A stretch of 64,000 nucleotides of DNA from Chitinophaga arvensicola (GCF_900110835.1 NZ_FOJG01000002.1:3114658-3178657); one strand, 5' to 3'; positions 17,460 through 27,188 are shown, counted from the stretch's first letter. Translations and numbers: made by a program. The notes: generated by a model not told the origin, from the sequence alone.

Positions 17460-18875
17460 TTACCAAACATAGGTAGCTACTTCTCCGCTGTGAAGGGAGG
17501 CAGCTGCTACTTTATCTTTTACTTTAATCTGGAAATCCTGTGCGGCATCGTCGGTGTTTACGACGATCAGCACGGTTTTACCAGCAGGTGTTAAGAACGC
17601 TACGTTGTCCAGTTTACCGGCAATATTGGAAGCGATCCGTACAGAACCTGCAGGTACAAATTTAGAAGCGTGTCCGATCACATAATACGAAGAGTTACGG
17701 GATACGGCCTGCCCATCGATAGTGATACCGCCCAGGCACTGTGTACAGCCACCCTGATCGGTATGTGGATTCCATTGTGCATCGGCTGCGAGATTCCATT
17801 GCAGCACGTTGCGGCTCCAGTTGCGGGTAGCACCTACAATCAGTTTGCTGACATTGTTTTTCAGTTCCCGGGAGAAACTGCCTTTGCCATCAGACCACTG
17901 CTCAGTGAAGTACAGATGTTTTGCCGGAAACTCATCGTGTACTTTGCTCAGCGCATCAATGGTACCACCATACAGGTGAAATGCGGAACCATCTACATAC
18001 GGATAAGCGGCTTTGTCCCTCAAAATGGTAAGTGGGTATTCCGGCTTATCACAGTTGTGATCGTAGAGGATAATCTTTGTTTTTACACCTGCCTTTTTAA
18101 ATGCGGGTCCGAGGTGATCTTTGATAAAGATGGCCTGGTCTTCTGCCAGCATCAGCAAACTGGGATTATTTTTCGGATGCAAAGGTTCATTCTGGATAGT
18201 GATGGCATCAATCGTGATACCAACCGCTTTCATGGTCTTCACATACTTTACAAAATACTGTGCGTAAGCGCCATAGTATTCGGGTTTCAGACTTCCACCA
18301 ATAAACGAGTTATTGGTTTTCATCCAGGTAGGCGGTGTCCAGGGAGAGCCTAATATTTTAATAGCCGGGTTCAGGGCTACGATCTTCTTTAACACCGGGA
18401 TCAGGTCTTTCTTTTCTTCGTCGATATTAAAATGTTTCAGCTCCGGATCTGTTTGTCCGTCGGGCATATCATCATAGGTAAATACAGAAGCACTCAGGTC
18501 GGAGGCACCGATGCTGAGACGGAGGTAGCTGATACCAATACCATCACCTTTTGTCAGGAACAATTCCTTTAGTAAGGCATCCTGCTGTGCAGCGGGTAAC
18601 TGGTGAATGAGGGTGGCGCTGCCACCGGTGAGGGTGAAACCAAAACCGTCGATCGACTGGTACTTCTTTGTGGCATCTACCTGGATGGTCGCTATATTTT
18701 TGCCGGTTCCAGTGAAAGGCAGTGTAGCAGATTGCTGCTGCAGTGCAATAGATTTATCGGGAGCCGTTAACCAGTAACTGATCTCCTTATTTTTTTTCTG
18801 CTGGGCGGTAATGGTCTGTACACTTCCTGTCAGCAAGGCGAGGCAACATAGCAGTTGTCCGGTTCTCTTCATCAT
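17460..18875 (-). CDS. GH30 family glycoside hydrolase, second copy
   Basis: A 471-residue paralogue of the neighbouring enzyme with signal peptide MMKRTGQLLCCLALLTGSVQ. Catalytic residues are Glu230 (TIQNEP) and Glu325 (YFTEQW). The two copies share motif order, but their surrounding loops differ (WSDGKGSF here against CIEKFD), which suggests different chain-length or linkage preference rather than simple redundancy. It is the first enzyme gene after susD, 134 bp downstream, with a hairpin between that could lower enzyme expression relative to SusD. Confidence 0.92.
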   Translation of the reverse strand: MMKRTGQLLCCLALLTGSVQTITAQQKKNKEISYWLTAPDKSIALQQQSATLPFTGTGKNIATIQVDATKKYQSIDGFGFTLTGGSATLIHQLPAAQQDALLKELFLTKGDGIGISYLRLSIGASDLSASVFTYDDMPDGQTDPELKHFNIDEEKKDLIPVLKKIVALNPAIKILGSPWTPPTWMKTNNSFIGGSLKPEYYGAYAQYFVKYVKTMKAVGITIDAITIQNEPLHPKNNPSLLMLAEDQAIFIKDHLGPAFKKAGVKTKIILYDHNCDKPEYPLTILRDKAAYPYVDGSAFHLYGGTIDALSKVHDEFPAKHLYFTEQWSDGKGSFSRELKNNVSKLIVGATRNWSRNVLQWNLAADAQWNPHTDQGGCTQCLGGITIDGQAVSRNSSYYVIGHASKFVPAGSVRIASNIAGKLDNVAFLTPAGKTVLIVVNTDDAAQDFQIKVKDKVAAASLHSGEVATYVW

Positions 18876-18933
18876 AGCAAAACGAATTAATAATCGGTAA
18901 ATTTAATCCCGAAATCCCGGATTTCCTTAACTA

Positions 18934-18971
18934 AACAGCTGGTTCCCGGAAAAATCCGGAAACCAGCTGTT
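18934..18971 (-). terminator. Hairpin between susD and the first GH30 gene (attenuator or partial terminator)
   Basis: A 17-bp stem with one mismatch (AACAGCTGGTT at its base) closes an AAAA loop. No long U-tract follows on the minus strand. It may stabilise the susCD part of the message or reduce read-through into the GH30 genes. Confidence 0.5.
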
Positions 18972-19009
18972 GTTGATTGATCGTTAAGGAAGCGATGGAT
19001 GTATAGGGA

Positions 19010-20560
19010 TTAGTATTTATCATTCTGCTTGAGCTGTGTGTTAGGCAGTTCCAGCAAAGGCAGCGGGAGAATTTCATTTTTACCGGCTACAAAAGGTCGC
19101 TTTTGTGCATTGAGTAAAGTTTCTGCCTGCTTCGTTCTTACGATATCCCAGAAGCGGTGACCTTCACCAGCCAGTTCCAGGCGTCTTTCCTTAAAGATGT
19201 TATCGATAGTAGCATCAATAGGGCCAAGACCAACACGGGCACGTACAGCGGCCAGCAGCTGGTACGCACGGGTGCCTGCACCGGAACCTCCGCCTGCTCT
19301 CACACTGGCTTCTGCTTCCATCAGGTAAGTATCTGCCAGGCGGATCTCATAAGTATTCTGCGGGAAGTTCAGTTCCGCATTACCACCTACGCCGATGTTC
19401 GATTTACGACCTGCAAATTTGTTCAGGAAATAACCGGTGTTTGCATAACCGGTGGTATCGTATTTAGCAATTTTATTTACCCGGAGGCTATCCATATTCA
19501 ACACGGTAGCATTGTAGCGGGGATCGTAATGAATAACATTGAACAATTCTTTTGTGATTACCAGGAAGCTCCAGCCCGACACATAATCGCCGGCATTAGG
19601 CGATAAGGCCACATAATCCCTTGGCCCTACGATAATGTTCAATATATTTCCCTCAGAACCCGGAACCGTTTCCCAGGTTCCTCCGGAAGTGGAATTATAG
19701 GATATTTCAAAGATAGACTCTGTATTGAACTTGGAAGCAGCATCGGACTTCCACAGGGAAGCAAAATCAGGCACCAGTTTATAGCCATATTTAGCGCTGG
19801 TTTCACCGGGAGTACCGCCATTCACTTCTTTCAGTTCATTGGCGGCATCGGTCCATTTCTCCTGGAAAAGGTATACTTTACCCAGCAATGCGTGTGCGGT
19901 TCCTCTTGTTACACGGCCACCTTCCGTTTTACGGTCTACCGCATCCGGCAGATTCGTTTCTGCAATAGCCTCTTTCAGATCCGCTTCTATTTGTTTATAC
20001 ACATCTGCAGGGGCAGCCTGTGGCACTTTGTACATATCGGCGGTATTCACGGGAGCCGTTAGCAACGGAATGTTCCGGAAGAACAGCACCAGGTCAAAGT
20101 AGTAATAAGCGCGCAGTATTTTTGCTTCTGCAGCATATCTCTTCTTTAAATTCTCATCCATGGGTACGCCGGGTAATTTCGCCAGCAGCGTATTCACACG
20201 GAATACGCCGGCAAAGCCCTTCTGCCACAGCACGTCCTGCGGACCGGTAGCGGGTGTTAAAGCCGACCAGGTGGTAACTGCCTGGTAAGCCATGATATCG
20301 GTAGAACTACCACCACCTGCGAAATGATCATCGGAAGCCGCATCGAGTACACCAATTTTAGTAACGAAGCCGCCACTCTTCCATCCAAGTACATCATAGG
20401 CAGCAATCAACCCGTTAAAGGCCTGTGTCTGATTCTGGTAGTAATTGGATTCCAGGAAGTTTCCCTTCGGGCTTACATCGAGAAATTTATTGCTGCAGGC
20501 GCTTAACAACTGCATGCTTGCGGCGAGCGCTATGATATATTTGAAACTTTTTCTTTTCAT
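19010..20560 (-). CDS. SusD/RagB family outer-membrane glycan-binding lipoprotein
   Basis: A 516-residue lipoprotein with lipobox LLSAC (Cys22) followed by SNKFLDVSPKG, the standard SusD start. TPR-like helices in the N-terminal half (YAAEAKILRAYYYFDLVLFF) and the C-terminal RagB/SusD domain (ERRLELAGEGHRFWDIVR) are clear. SusD lids the SusC barrel at the cell surface and binds oligosaccharide for import. It lies 21 bp after susC. The glycan is not readable from the sequence, but the downstream GH30 and GH116 genes suggest a beta-glucan or beta-glucosyl lipid. Confidence 0.95.
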   Translation of the reverse strand: MKRKSFKYIIALAASMQLLSACSNKFLDVSPKGNFLESNYYQNQTQAFNGLIAAYDVLGWKSGGFVTKIGVLDAASDDHFAGGGSSTDIMAYQAVTTWSALTPATGPQDVLWQKGFAGVFRVNTLLAKLPGVPMDENLKKRYAAEAKILRAYYYFDLVLFFRNIPLLTAPVNTADMYKVPQAAPADVYKQIEADLKEAIAETNLPDAVDRKTEGGRVTRGTAHALLGKVYLFQEKWTDAANELKEVNGGTPGETSAKYGYKLVPDFASLWKSDAASKFNTESIFEISYNSTSGGTWETVPGSEGNILNIIVGPRDYVALSPNAGDYVSGWSFLVITKELFNVIHYDPRYNATVLNMDSLRVNKIAKYDTTGYANTGYFLNKFAGRKSNIGVGGNAELNFPQNTYEIRLADTYLMEAEASVRAGGGSGAGTRAYQLLAAVRARVGLGPIDATIDNIFKERRLELAGEGHRFWDIVRTKQAETLLNAQKRPFVAGKNEILPLPLLELPNTQLKQNDKY

Positions 20561-20581
20561 TTTCAGTCAGCTTTAAAATTA

Positions 20582-23500
20582 TCAGAAAGTAACATTTAAA
20601 CCACCCATGAAGGAGCGGGCCTGTGGATAAATACCACGGTCAATGCTCAATGCATTGGTACCCCCAATTTCAGGATCATACCCGGTGTATTTGGTGATGG
20701 TCACCAGGTTTTCGCTCATCACGTATACACGTATTTTCTGTAAACCGATTCTCTTTGTAACGCTTTGTGGCAGGGAATAACCGAACTGCAGGTTTTTAAT
20801 GCGGAAGTAACCGCCATCTTCCAGGTAGTAGTTGGAAAGATTGGAGTAGTTACGGTTCTTGTCTTCTACCGTCAGGCGTGGATTATCATTGGAAGTACCT
20901 TCGCCATGCCAGCGATCCAGGATGCGGGTCTGCCAGTTGGCGTTACCAAGATCCAGCCGGCGCAGTCCCTGGAAAATTTTATTTCCGGATGCACCCTGAC
21001 CGAATACTACGATATCAAAACCTTTATAAGCGGCATTTAAAGTAAGACCATAAGTCCAGCTCGGCGTAGGGTTACCGAGGAAAGTGCGGTCCAGATCATT
21101 AATACTACCATCGCCGTTCAGATCTGCCCAGCGGAAATCACCAGGTTTGGCATTTGGCTGCAGTTTGCCACCAGCCTTGTTTGTCCAGGCATCCACTTCT
21201 GCCTGGTTCTGGAAAATACCCTGTGATTGATAACCATAGAAGGAGTTGAACGGATGTCCTACTTCTGTTCTCACAATTTCAGGCATACCCTGGAAACGCT
21301 CGGTGTGCTCTGTAATAGTAGATACGCCATTACCGAGGAAGGTAACTTCATTTTTCAGGTAGGAAACATTACCATTGGCAGAGAAATCGACCTGACCGAT
21401 CTTGGTACGATAGCCCAGTTCCAGTTCCACACCACTGTTATTCATACTACCCACATTGGCGGCAGGATTATCGATCGCACCGATATAGAAAGGAATACGG
21501 GGCTTCTGCAGGATATTCTTTGTTTCTTTTTTGTACCAGTCGAACGACAGGGTAATATTCTGCAGCAAAGTAGCTTCAAAACCGATGTTGGTCTGGCTGC
21601 TGGATTCCCATTTCAATGCAGGATTGGAAGGCGCATTCGGGCTGTAACCCACCAGTGCAGCAGTGCTTTCGCTGCCGAAGGTATAGTTTCTGCCGCTGCC
21701 GATCGTAGAAAGGAATGCCAGATCTCCAATTTCATCGCTACCTACAGTACCGTAACCACCACGGAACTTCAGGAATTCCACTACTTTATTCTGCGGCCAG
21801 AAAGCTTCTTTGGAAGCCACCCATCCAACGGAAGCGGAAGGGAAAACACCATACCTGTTCTCAGGTCCGAAACGGGAAGATCCATCACGACGGATGATAC
21901 CTTCCACCATATATTTCTCATCGAAGTTGTAGTTCACGCGGGCAAACAGGGAAGACACTTTATGTTCGATACCTTCTGCACCGTTGGAGATACGGTTGGC
22001 CGCAGCTACCTTGAAGTTCAGGGAAGCTTGCTCAAAAGTTTCCGCCGGAATATCAAAGAAGGTAACGTTGGTTTCTCTCATACGGTTTTCCATGTAAGCA
22101 CCCTGACCAGCTAATAAGGTCACGTGATGTTTATGGAAATCGCGGGTATACGAAATAATATTCTCCAGGTTATAATTGTACTGGGTATGCTGACCACGGT
22201 TGAAAGTAGTTGTCAACGGCGCATTGGTGGCATTCAGGTAAAATTTCGGTGTAAAGGTTTCATCTCCCCAGAAAGCAATTTTTGCACCTACGGTAGACCT
22301 GATTTTCAGCCCTTTCAACGGTTCCATTTCCAGGTAAGTATTACCAACAATGTTGTGTGACCAGTTATAGTTGCCTAGCCTGGTGCTGATATATGCCAGC
22401 GGGTTCGTGATTTCCTGGCCTACTACTTTAGAGATACCGTAAGGACGCCCCTGCGCATCTCTTCTTACCGGATTACCGGCATAAGGGGCGCCGGCAGCCT
22501 TGGCCGGATCTGTTTCTACTGCAGGTGTAATCGGATCCAGGTTGATCGCAGAACTCAGCGGTCCGCCGTACTCATTATTGGTGTTACCGATACCGATAGC
22601 TTTATCATAGGCATAACCTACGTTTTCGCCCCAGGTGAGCCAGGGTGTAATTTTATGGGTAGAGTTCAGACGGAAGTTAGCGCGATCATATTTGGAGATG
22701 TCGCTGGCTACGATACCCTCTTGTTTCAGATAACCAAAGGAAGTATAGAAAGTAGATTTATCTCCACCACCGCTGATGCTGATTTCATGATTCTGACGGA
22801 AGGCATTGTTATTGAAAATTGTACCCTGCCAATCGGTGCCTTTACCAAAGGAATTAGGATCAGTATACACTGCCGCTTTACCATCATTGGTATTGGCTTC
22901 ATTGATCATATTCGCATACTGGGTAGCATCGAGGAGGTTCAATTTTTTGGCAGGAGCAGAAGTACCGAGATAGCCATTGTAGCTCACGGTAATTTTACCG
23001 GCTTTACCTTTTTTGGTGGTTACCAGGATAACGCCGGCGGCTGCACGCGCACCGTAGATAGCCTGGGAAGCCGCATCTTTCAATACTTCTACGGATTCAA
23101 TATCATATTGGTTCAGGTAACCGATACCGCCATTGTCTACTACCACTCCATCTATTACCCACAGCGGGTTATTATTGTTGAAGGATGTGATACCTCTTAC
23201 GCGCACAGAAGAATTAGATCCGGGCTGACCAGAGCTGGAAGCCACTGTAAGACCGGAAGTGCGGCCCTGTAATACCTGCTCTATGCGGGTAATGGGTTGC
23301 GACTCAATATCTGCGGCACGTACGCTGGAGATAGCGCCTGTTACCACACTTTTCTTCTGGATACCATAACCCACTACCACTGTTTCGGTAAGGGCTGTAT
23401 TGGCAGGTTTCAATTGTATTCTGAGCAGGCCGCTGGCAGGTGCTACGGATTTACTGTCGTACCCGATAAAGGATACCAGCAGCAATGTTCTGCTGTTAGG

Positions 23501-24013
23501 CACTTTGAGGGTGAATCTTCCCTCGGCATCAGCAGCTGTTCCCGCAGTAGAATTCTGCACGCGGATAGTGGCGCCCGGAATGGGTTCGCCAGCTTCGTTC
23601 AACACAACACCTGTAACGGTGATCGTGGAATCGGCGGCGCCTCTTTCCGGCAATACATTTACCAGGGTAATACGCTTTCCTTCCATCACATAAGCCAGGG
23701 GTTGATTTTTAAGGCAGATGTCCAGGGCTTCCTTCACGGATACGTTACTGACATCAACGTTAACCGGGGCAAAGGAAGACAGTAAAGCTTCGTCGTATAC
23801 GACAGATATACCTGCTTGTCGCGCCACTTCTTTCAGCACTTTCTTTAAAGGTGCATTCTTCTCCGAAAGCGTGATCTGCTGCGACAATCCTTTTGCGCTG
23901 ATATGCAGGCAAGCTGTAAGAAGCAAAAAGGCGGTCATTTTCATAACGCAGAGCATTTTGGTTGATAGTAATTTCCGGGTACAGGAAATTATACCACTAA
24001 AGTTTAATTGCAT
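20582..24013 (-). CDS. SusC/RagA family TonB-dependent transporter with STN signalling domain
   Basis: A 1143-residue outer-membrane receptor. After a long leader (MTAFLLLTACLHISA) comes an STN (secretin/TonB short N-terminal) domain at about 50-110, a carboxypeptidase-regulatory-like domain (VTGVVLNEAGEPIPGATI, about 130-215), the plug (ETVVVGYGIQKKSVVTGAIS onward) and a barrel ending GGLNVTF. The STN domain passes substrate signals to the FecR anti-sigma factor encoded upstream. The start at 24013 gives an extended leader typical of the group; the Met codons shortly after are alternatives. The 227-bp upstream gap holds a candidate antisense RNA. Confidence 0.95.
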   Translation of the reverse strand: MQLNFSGIISCTRKLLSTKMLCVMKMTAFLLLTACLHISAKGLSQQITLSEKNAPLKKVLKEVARQAGISVVYDEALLSSFAPVNVDVSNVSVKEALDICLKNQPLAYVMEGKRITLVNVLPERGAADSTITVTGVVLNEAGEPIPGATIRVQNSTAGTAADAEGRFTLKVPNSRTLLLVSFIGYDSKSVAPASGLLRIQLKPANTALTETVVVGYGIQKKSVVTGAISSVRAADIESQPITRIEQVLQGRTSGLTVASSSGQPGSNSSVRVRGITSFNNNNPLWVIDGVVVDNGGIGYLNQYDIESVEVLKDAASQAIYGARAAAGVILVTTKKGKAGKITVSYNGYLGTSAPAKKLNLLDATQYANMINEANTNDGKAAVYTDPNSFGKGTDWQGTIFNNNAFRQNHEISISGGGDKSTFYTSFGYLKQEGIVASDISKYDRANFRLNSTHKITPWLTWGENVGYAYDKAIGIGNTNNEYGGPLSSAINLDPITPAVETDPAKAAGAPYAGNPVRRDAQGRPYGISKVVGQEITNPLAYISTRLGNYNWSHNIVGNTYLEMEPLKGLKIRSTVGAKIAFWGDETFTPKFYLNATNAPLTTTFNRGQHTQYNYNLENIISYTRDFHKHHVTLLAGQGAYMENRMRETNVTFFDIPAETFEQASLNFKVAAANRISNGAEGIEHKVSSLFARVNYNFDEKYMVEGIIRRDGSSRFGPENRYGVFPSASVGWVASKEAFWPQNKVVEFLKFRGGYGTVGSDEIGDLAFLSTIGSGRNYTFGSESTAALVGYSPNAPSNPALKWESSSQTNIGFEATLLQNITLSFDWYKKETKNILQKPRIPFYIGAIDNPAANVGSMNNSGVELELGYRTKIGQVDFSANGNVSYLKNEVTFLGNGVSTITEHTERFQGMPEIVRTEVGHPFNSFYGYQSQGIFQNQAEVDAWTNKAGGKLQPNAKPGDFRWADLNGDGSINDLDRTFLGNPTPSWTYGLTLNAAYKGFDIVVFGQGASGNKIFQGLRRLDLGNANWQTRILDRWHGEGTSNDNPRLTVEDKNRNYSNLSNYYLEDGGYFRIKNLQFGYSLPQSVTKRIGLQKIRVYVMSENLVTITKYTGYDPEIGGTNALSIDRGIYPQARSFMGGLNVTF

Positions 24014-24020
24014 ACTTTTG
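24013..24020 (+). promoter_or_regulatory. -7 box TACTTTTG on the plus strand, divergent from susC
   Basis: An exact TAnnTTTG match reading away from susC, overlapping the first base of its start codon. The predicted transcript would begin near 24027 and run into the terminator at 24092-24124. The -33 region is only weakly matched. Confidence 0.4.
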
Positions 24021-24026
24021 TAGTGT

Positions 24027-24124
24027 TTGGGAATTCTTGGAAAATAGTTCTTCGATTAAGGGACTGAAACTCAAGGGAATGCCCAAACCATACCGGGAGT
24101 GTTGCGAGCACTTCCGGTTTTTTA
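24027..24124 (+). ncRNA. Candidate antisense small RNA opposite the susC leader
   Basis: Between a plus-strand TAnnTTTG box (24013-24020) and a plus-strand intrinsic terminator (24092-24124) there is room for a transcript of about 98 bases and no credible reading frame. It would be complementary to the 5' leader of the susC message. In Bacteroides fragilis, DonS-type small RNAs antisense to the 5' region of susC homologues repress their loci. The position here is similar, but no sequence relationship is claimed. Confidence 0.4.
24092..24124 (+). terminator. Intrinsic terminator on the plus strand, antisense to the susC leader
   Basis: ACCGGGAGTG pairs with CACTTCCGGT (one G-U pair) around a 7-base loop and is followed directly by a run of T ending at 24123. 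The orientation is opposite to every annotated gene nearby, which implies a plus-strand transcript. Confidence 0.65.
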
Positions 24125-24240
24125 TGGACATACCTTTCCCGATTAGCTTGTTCCGGCTGTTGTCATCTGTTAGATATTTATCAGTTTTTACGTGGATTGT
24201 TGCAACGTGGAAGCAACAAAATTTTCATTAGCTTTTAGTC

Positions 24241-25413
24241 TTATCTTATAACGGTTAATCTTCTTCCCTCCAGGTTAAATTTAGCGCCACCTGTTTCCAG
24301 GAGCTTCAACATTTCGGACAACGGGAGGTTCCTGTTGATTCTGCCACCAAACAGGCGATTGTCCGCATTTCTTGTATCTATCTCAATATCATACCACCGG
24401 GCTAACTGCCGCATGATTACATTTATGTTGGCATTATCAAATTCAAAAAAACCGGTCTTCCAGGCGGTTACTCCCGCTACATCAGTTGCACGCACAGACA
24501 TTTCACCGGTACTGTTATCCACTGCAGCCTGTTCGCCGGGATGCAGCAACTTCTCTGCCTTCCCCCATCTTACTTTCACGGCGCCGGTTAGCAAGGTGGT
24601 TTTCACGGCTTCTTCATCCGGATAAGCCATAATATCAAAAGAAGTTCCCAGCACCTGTACTTCCATGCTATTCACTTTCACGATAAAGGGCTGCTTCGCA
24701 TTTTGTTTTACTTCAAAGTAGCCTTGTCCTTCCATTTCCACAGTGCGGTTACCGCCGCTGAATGCCGTAGGATAGCGCAGGCTGGAAGCAGAGTTGAGCC
24801 AGGCCTGTGTGCCGTCCGGCAACACGATGGTAAACTGGCCGCCGCGCGGCACTCTCAGCGTATTATAACCAATCGCTGCGTTGCCGCCAGCTGCGGCATA
24901 TTGTAGTCGACCATTCTGTTGTTTTACCAGGGTTCCACCCTGCTGTATCACCTGTTTGCCCGCACTGTCCAAAGTAACCACTGAACCATCGGCGAGGGTC
25001 AGTACTGCTTTGTTGGTACCCGGCATTACTTCTGCCATCAGCGGGGGCGCTGTTACAGGGCCGGCCGGCTTACGCAGTGTATACAACATAGTAACGCCGG
25101 TTGCTACCAACAAGGCTACCGCTGCTGCGATTTTCCAGGTCAGACGGAAGGGTACCCGCATCGGTATTACCTTCTCTTTCGTGATCTGGATAGATTGCAG
25201 CAGTCTGGTTTCAATGCGATCACTGATTTCTTCCGGAACAGAAGAACGCTCCTGCATAATACGCTCATAGTCCTGCTGCATAACAGCCAACAAAGGACGA
25301 TGCGCATCGGAAGTCAATAACCAGCTGTATAACGTGGCTATTTCATCCGGACTACATTGCCCGTCAAGGTATTTTTGCAATAGTGCTTCCTGGTGATCTT
25401 CCGGTAAATTCAT
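24241..25413 (-). CDS. FecR family anti-sigma factor
   Basis: A 390-residue single-pass inner-membrane protein. The cytoplasmic N-terminus (about 1-80) would hold the sigma factor, a membrane helix follows (IAAAVALLVATGVTMLYTL), and the periplasmic FecR domain includes LPDGTQAWLNSASSLRYPTAF and GQGYFEVKQNAKQPFIVK. The C-terminal DUF4974 part (NVIMRQLARWYDIEI) resembles an STN fold and contacts the receptor. It sits 85 bp after the sigma gene and upstream of susC, completing a sigma/anti-sigma/receptor relay for this locus. Confidence 0.95.
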   Translation of the reverse strand: MNLPEDHQEALLQKYLDGQCSPDEIATLYSWLLTSDAHRPLLAVMQQDYERIMQERSSVPEEISDRIETRLLQSIQITKEKVIPMRVPFRLTWKIAAAVALLVATGVTMLYTLRKPAGPVTAPPLMAEVMPGTNKAVLTLADGSVVTLDSAGKQVIQQGGTLVKQQNGRLQYAAAGGNAAIGYNTLRVPRGGQFTIVLPDGTQAWLNSASSLRYPTAFSGGNRTVEMEGQGYFEVKQNAKQPFIVKVNSMEVQVLGTSFDIMAYPDEEAVKTTLLTGAVKVRWGKAEKLLHPGEQAAVDNSTGEMSVRATDVAGVTAWKTGFFEFDNANINVIMRQLARWYDIEIDTRNADNRLFGGRINRNLPLSEMLKLLETGGAKFNLEGRRLTVIR

Positions 25414-25498
25414 TATTTTTCATGAACCCTTGCATACAGGTCCTGTATATAATATCCGGAAATAAAGAAAGAGGGTACCCCTCTGAAAAAATATTTTT

Positions 25499-26089
25499 TT
25501 AAATAATGGTGGTCAGCAGGTACACCGCCACCAGGATATCTCCGTGGCGGAAGATATAATCCTGTATAAACCGCATACTAAGGACCATATGTTTTTTAAC
25601 GGTATCGCGGGAAATACCCAATATGGCAGCGGCTTCATCATAGGTTTTGCCTTCCTGGCGGCAAAGACGGAATACACTCAGACGCTGAGTTGTCATACGG
25701 CTCAAAGCTTCCTGGAAAAGCCGGTCGTATTCCCGGGCCCGGACTGCCAGATCCGTTAATCCGGCATCATGATGCGATAACTGCAGAAATAATTGCTCCC
25801 GCATCTGCTCATCAGTGCTCAGTTTCGCAATGGTCTTGAAAACATGGTTACGCGCAATGCGGTAAAGATACCCGGAGAAAGAAAGTTGTGGATTGATACG
25901 CTCCCTGATTTCCCATACTTTCAGGAATACATCATGCACAAGGTCCTCCGCCAGGGAAGGCACTTTGCAAAAGCGTAACAGGTAGATATAGAGAGAAGAA
26001 TGGTAGTGCCGGTAAATACTGGAAAAAGCCAATTCATCACCTCCTATCATCCGCAACAACACTTCTTCTTCGGATGGCATTCGCTCCAT
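25499..26089 (-). CDS. ECF RNA polymerase sigma factor (FecI-like, Bacteroidota type)
   Basis: A 196-residue protein with region 2 (SSIYRHYHSSLYIYLLRF, EDLVHDVFLKVWE) and region 4 (KTYDEAAAILGISRDTVKKHM). It starts MERMPSEEEVLLRMIGGDE. A hydrophobic C-terminal tail (GDILVAVYLLTTII) is common in sigma factors paired with FecR. It should direct polymerase to the susC promoter when released. It is the first gene of the locus on the minus strand, so it likely controls its own operon. Confidence 0.93.
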   Translation of the reverse strand: MERMPSEEEVLLRMIGGDELAFSSIYRHYHSSLYIYLLRFCKVPSLAEDLVHDVFLKVWEIRERINPQLSFSGYLYRIARNHVFKTIAKLSTDEQMREQLFLQLSHHDAGLTDLAVRAREYDRLFQEALSRMTTQRLSVFRLCRQEGKTYDEAAAILGISRDTVKKHMVLSMRFIQDYIFRHGDILVAVYLLTTII

Positions 26090-26191
26090 ATGAGAATAAC
26101 AAGATTTAAAGTGTGCACACCGTTCAGATGTAAATTATAAAAAAGCAGCAGAAATACAAATAACACGAATGACCTCTTATAAGCGTATCTC

Positions 26192-27154
26192 CTACATTTC
26201 CTTTATAAACGCCAATGCCCTTCTTTCAGACCAGTAAAAGTCGTCCCCGAACTTTACAAAGCCTACATGTCCGCCCTGGTGTGGCGTTTCCAGGAATACA
26301 TACGGACTCTCTGCCGCAATATCGTAAGGATAACATTCTTTCCCCAGGAAAGGATCGTCCTTTGCATTGATCACCAGCACCGGAATGCGGATATACCGCA
26401 GTAAGGGCCGCGAACTACACTGCTCCCAATAGGTAAGCGCATCTTTAAAACCATGCATGGGCGCGGTATAACGGTCGTCGAATTGCCGGAAAGAGCGGAT
26501 CTCTGCATAACGATCCAACCGGATACTTCCGGGAAATTGCTGTTCTTTTAAACGCAGCTTTTCTCCCAGGTCGCGGATGAAACGCTGCATATATATAATA
26601 TTGTGTCTTTTCTCCAGCTCGGCAGAACCGCTTTTCAGATCGCAGGGCACAGAAATAGCCACTGCCGATTTCAAATGAGGGTCCAGCGCAGCTCCCTGCT
26701 CTCCCAGGTATTTCAGGGTCACATTTCCCCCGAGTGAAAAACCTACCAGGTGGATGGCATCATACTTTCCAAGCGACACAAGGTACTGCACCACGGTATG
26801 CAGATCCCCGGTTTCTCCACTGTGATAAAACCGCAGATTTTTATTAGGCTCTCCGCTGCATCCACGGAAGTTCATGGATACCGTGTCAAATCCCGCCCCA
26901 TTAAAAATATGGACCATGCCCAACACATACTTGCGGCTGGCATTCCCCTCCAGGCCATGTAAAATAAGGACGATGCTTCTATTTCCCTGTTCGCTGAAAT
27001 CCAGGTCCAGGAAATCTGCATCGGGTGTAATGATCCTTTCCCGGCGGTATGCCACTGGCTGGATGCTTCGGAATAAAGAAGGATAGATCGTCAGCATATG
27101 ACGATTTCGCAATAAAAAAGGCGCCTGATAATCAGAGTGGTGTAATACGGGCAT
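26192..27154 (-). CDS. YheT-like alpha/beta hydrolase
   Basis: A 320-residue soluble hydrolase. The nucleophile elbow is GFSLGGNV, the oxyanion region is LHGLEGNASRKY, and the late catalytic His lies in HQGGHVGFV. The N-terminal FLLRNRHMLTIYPSLFR segment is typical of the YheT/EMB8 (ABHD1/3-like) group. These hydrolyse carboxylic or phospholipid-like esters, but the bacterial substrates are largely unknown. It is divergent from the AraC gene at 27201 with only 46 bp between the start codons. Confidence 0.9.
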   Translation of the reverse strand: MPVLHHSDYQAPFLLRNRHMLTIYPSLFRSIQPVAYRRERIITPDADFLDLDFSEQGNRSIVLILHGLEGNASRKYVLGMVHIFNGAGFDTVSMNFRGCSGEPNKNLRFYHSGETGDLHTVVQYLVSLGKYDAIHLVGFSLGGNVTLKYLGEQGAALDPHLKSAVAISVPCDLKSGSAELEKRHNIIYMQRFIRDLGEKLRLKEQQFPGSIRLDRYAEIRSFRQFDDRYTAPMHGFKDALTYWEQCSSRPLLRYIRIPVLVINAKDDPFLGKECYPYDIAAESPYVFLETPHQGGHVGFVKFGDDFYWSERRALAFIKEM

Positions 27155-27188
27155 AGCGCGAAATTACGAATTCATACACCTTAATCCG

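Noticed and set aside
21227..22114. Long plus-strand frames opposite susC, and similar ones opposite the cytochrome gene at 8361-9344
   Set aside because: They are antisense to strongly supported genes and their translations show no domain or signal.
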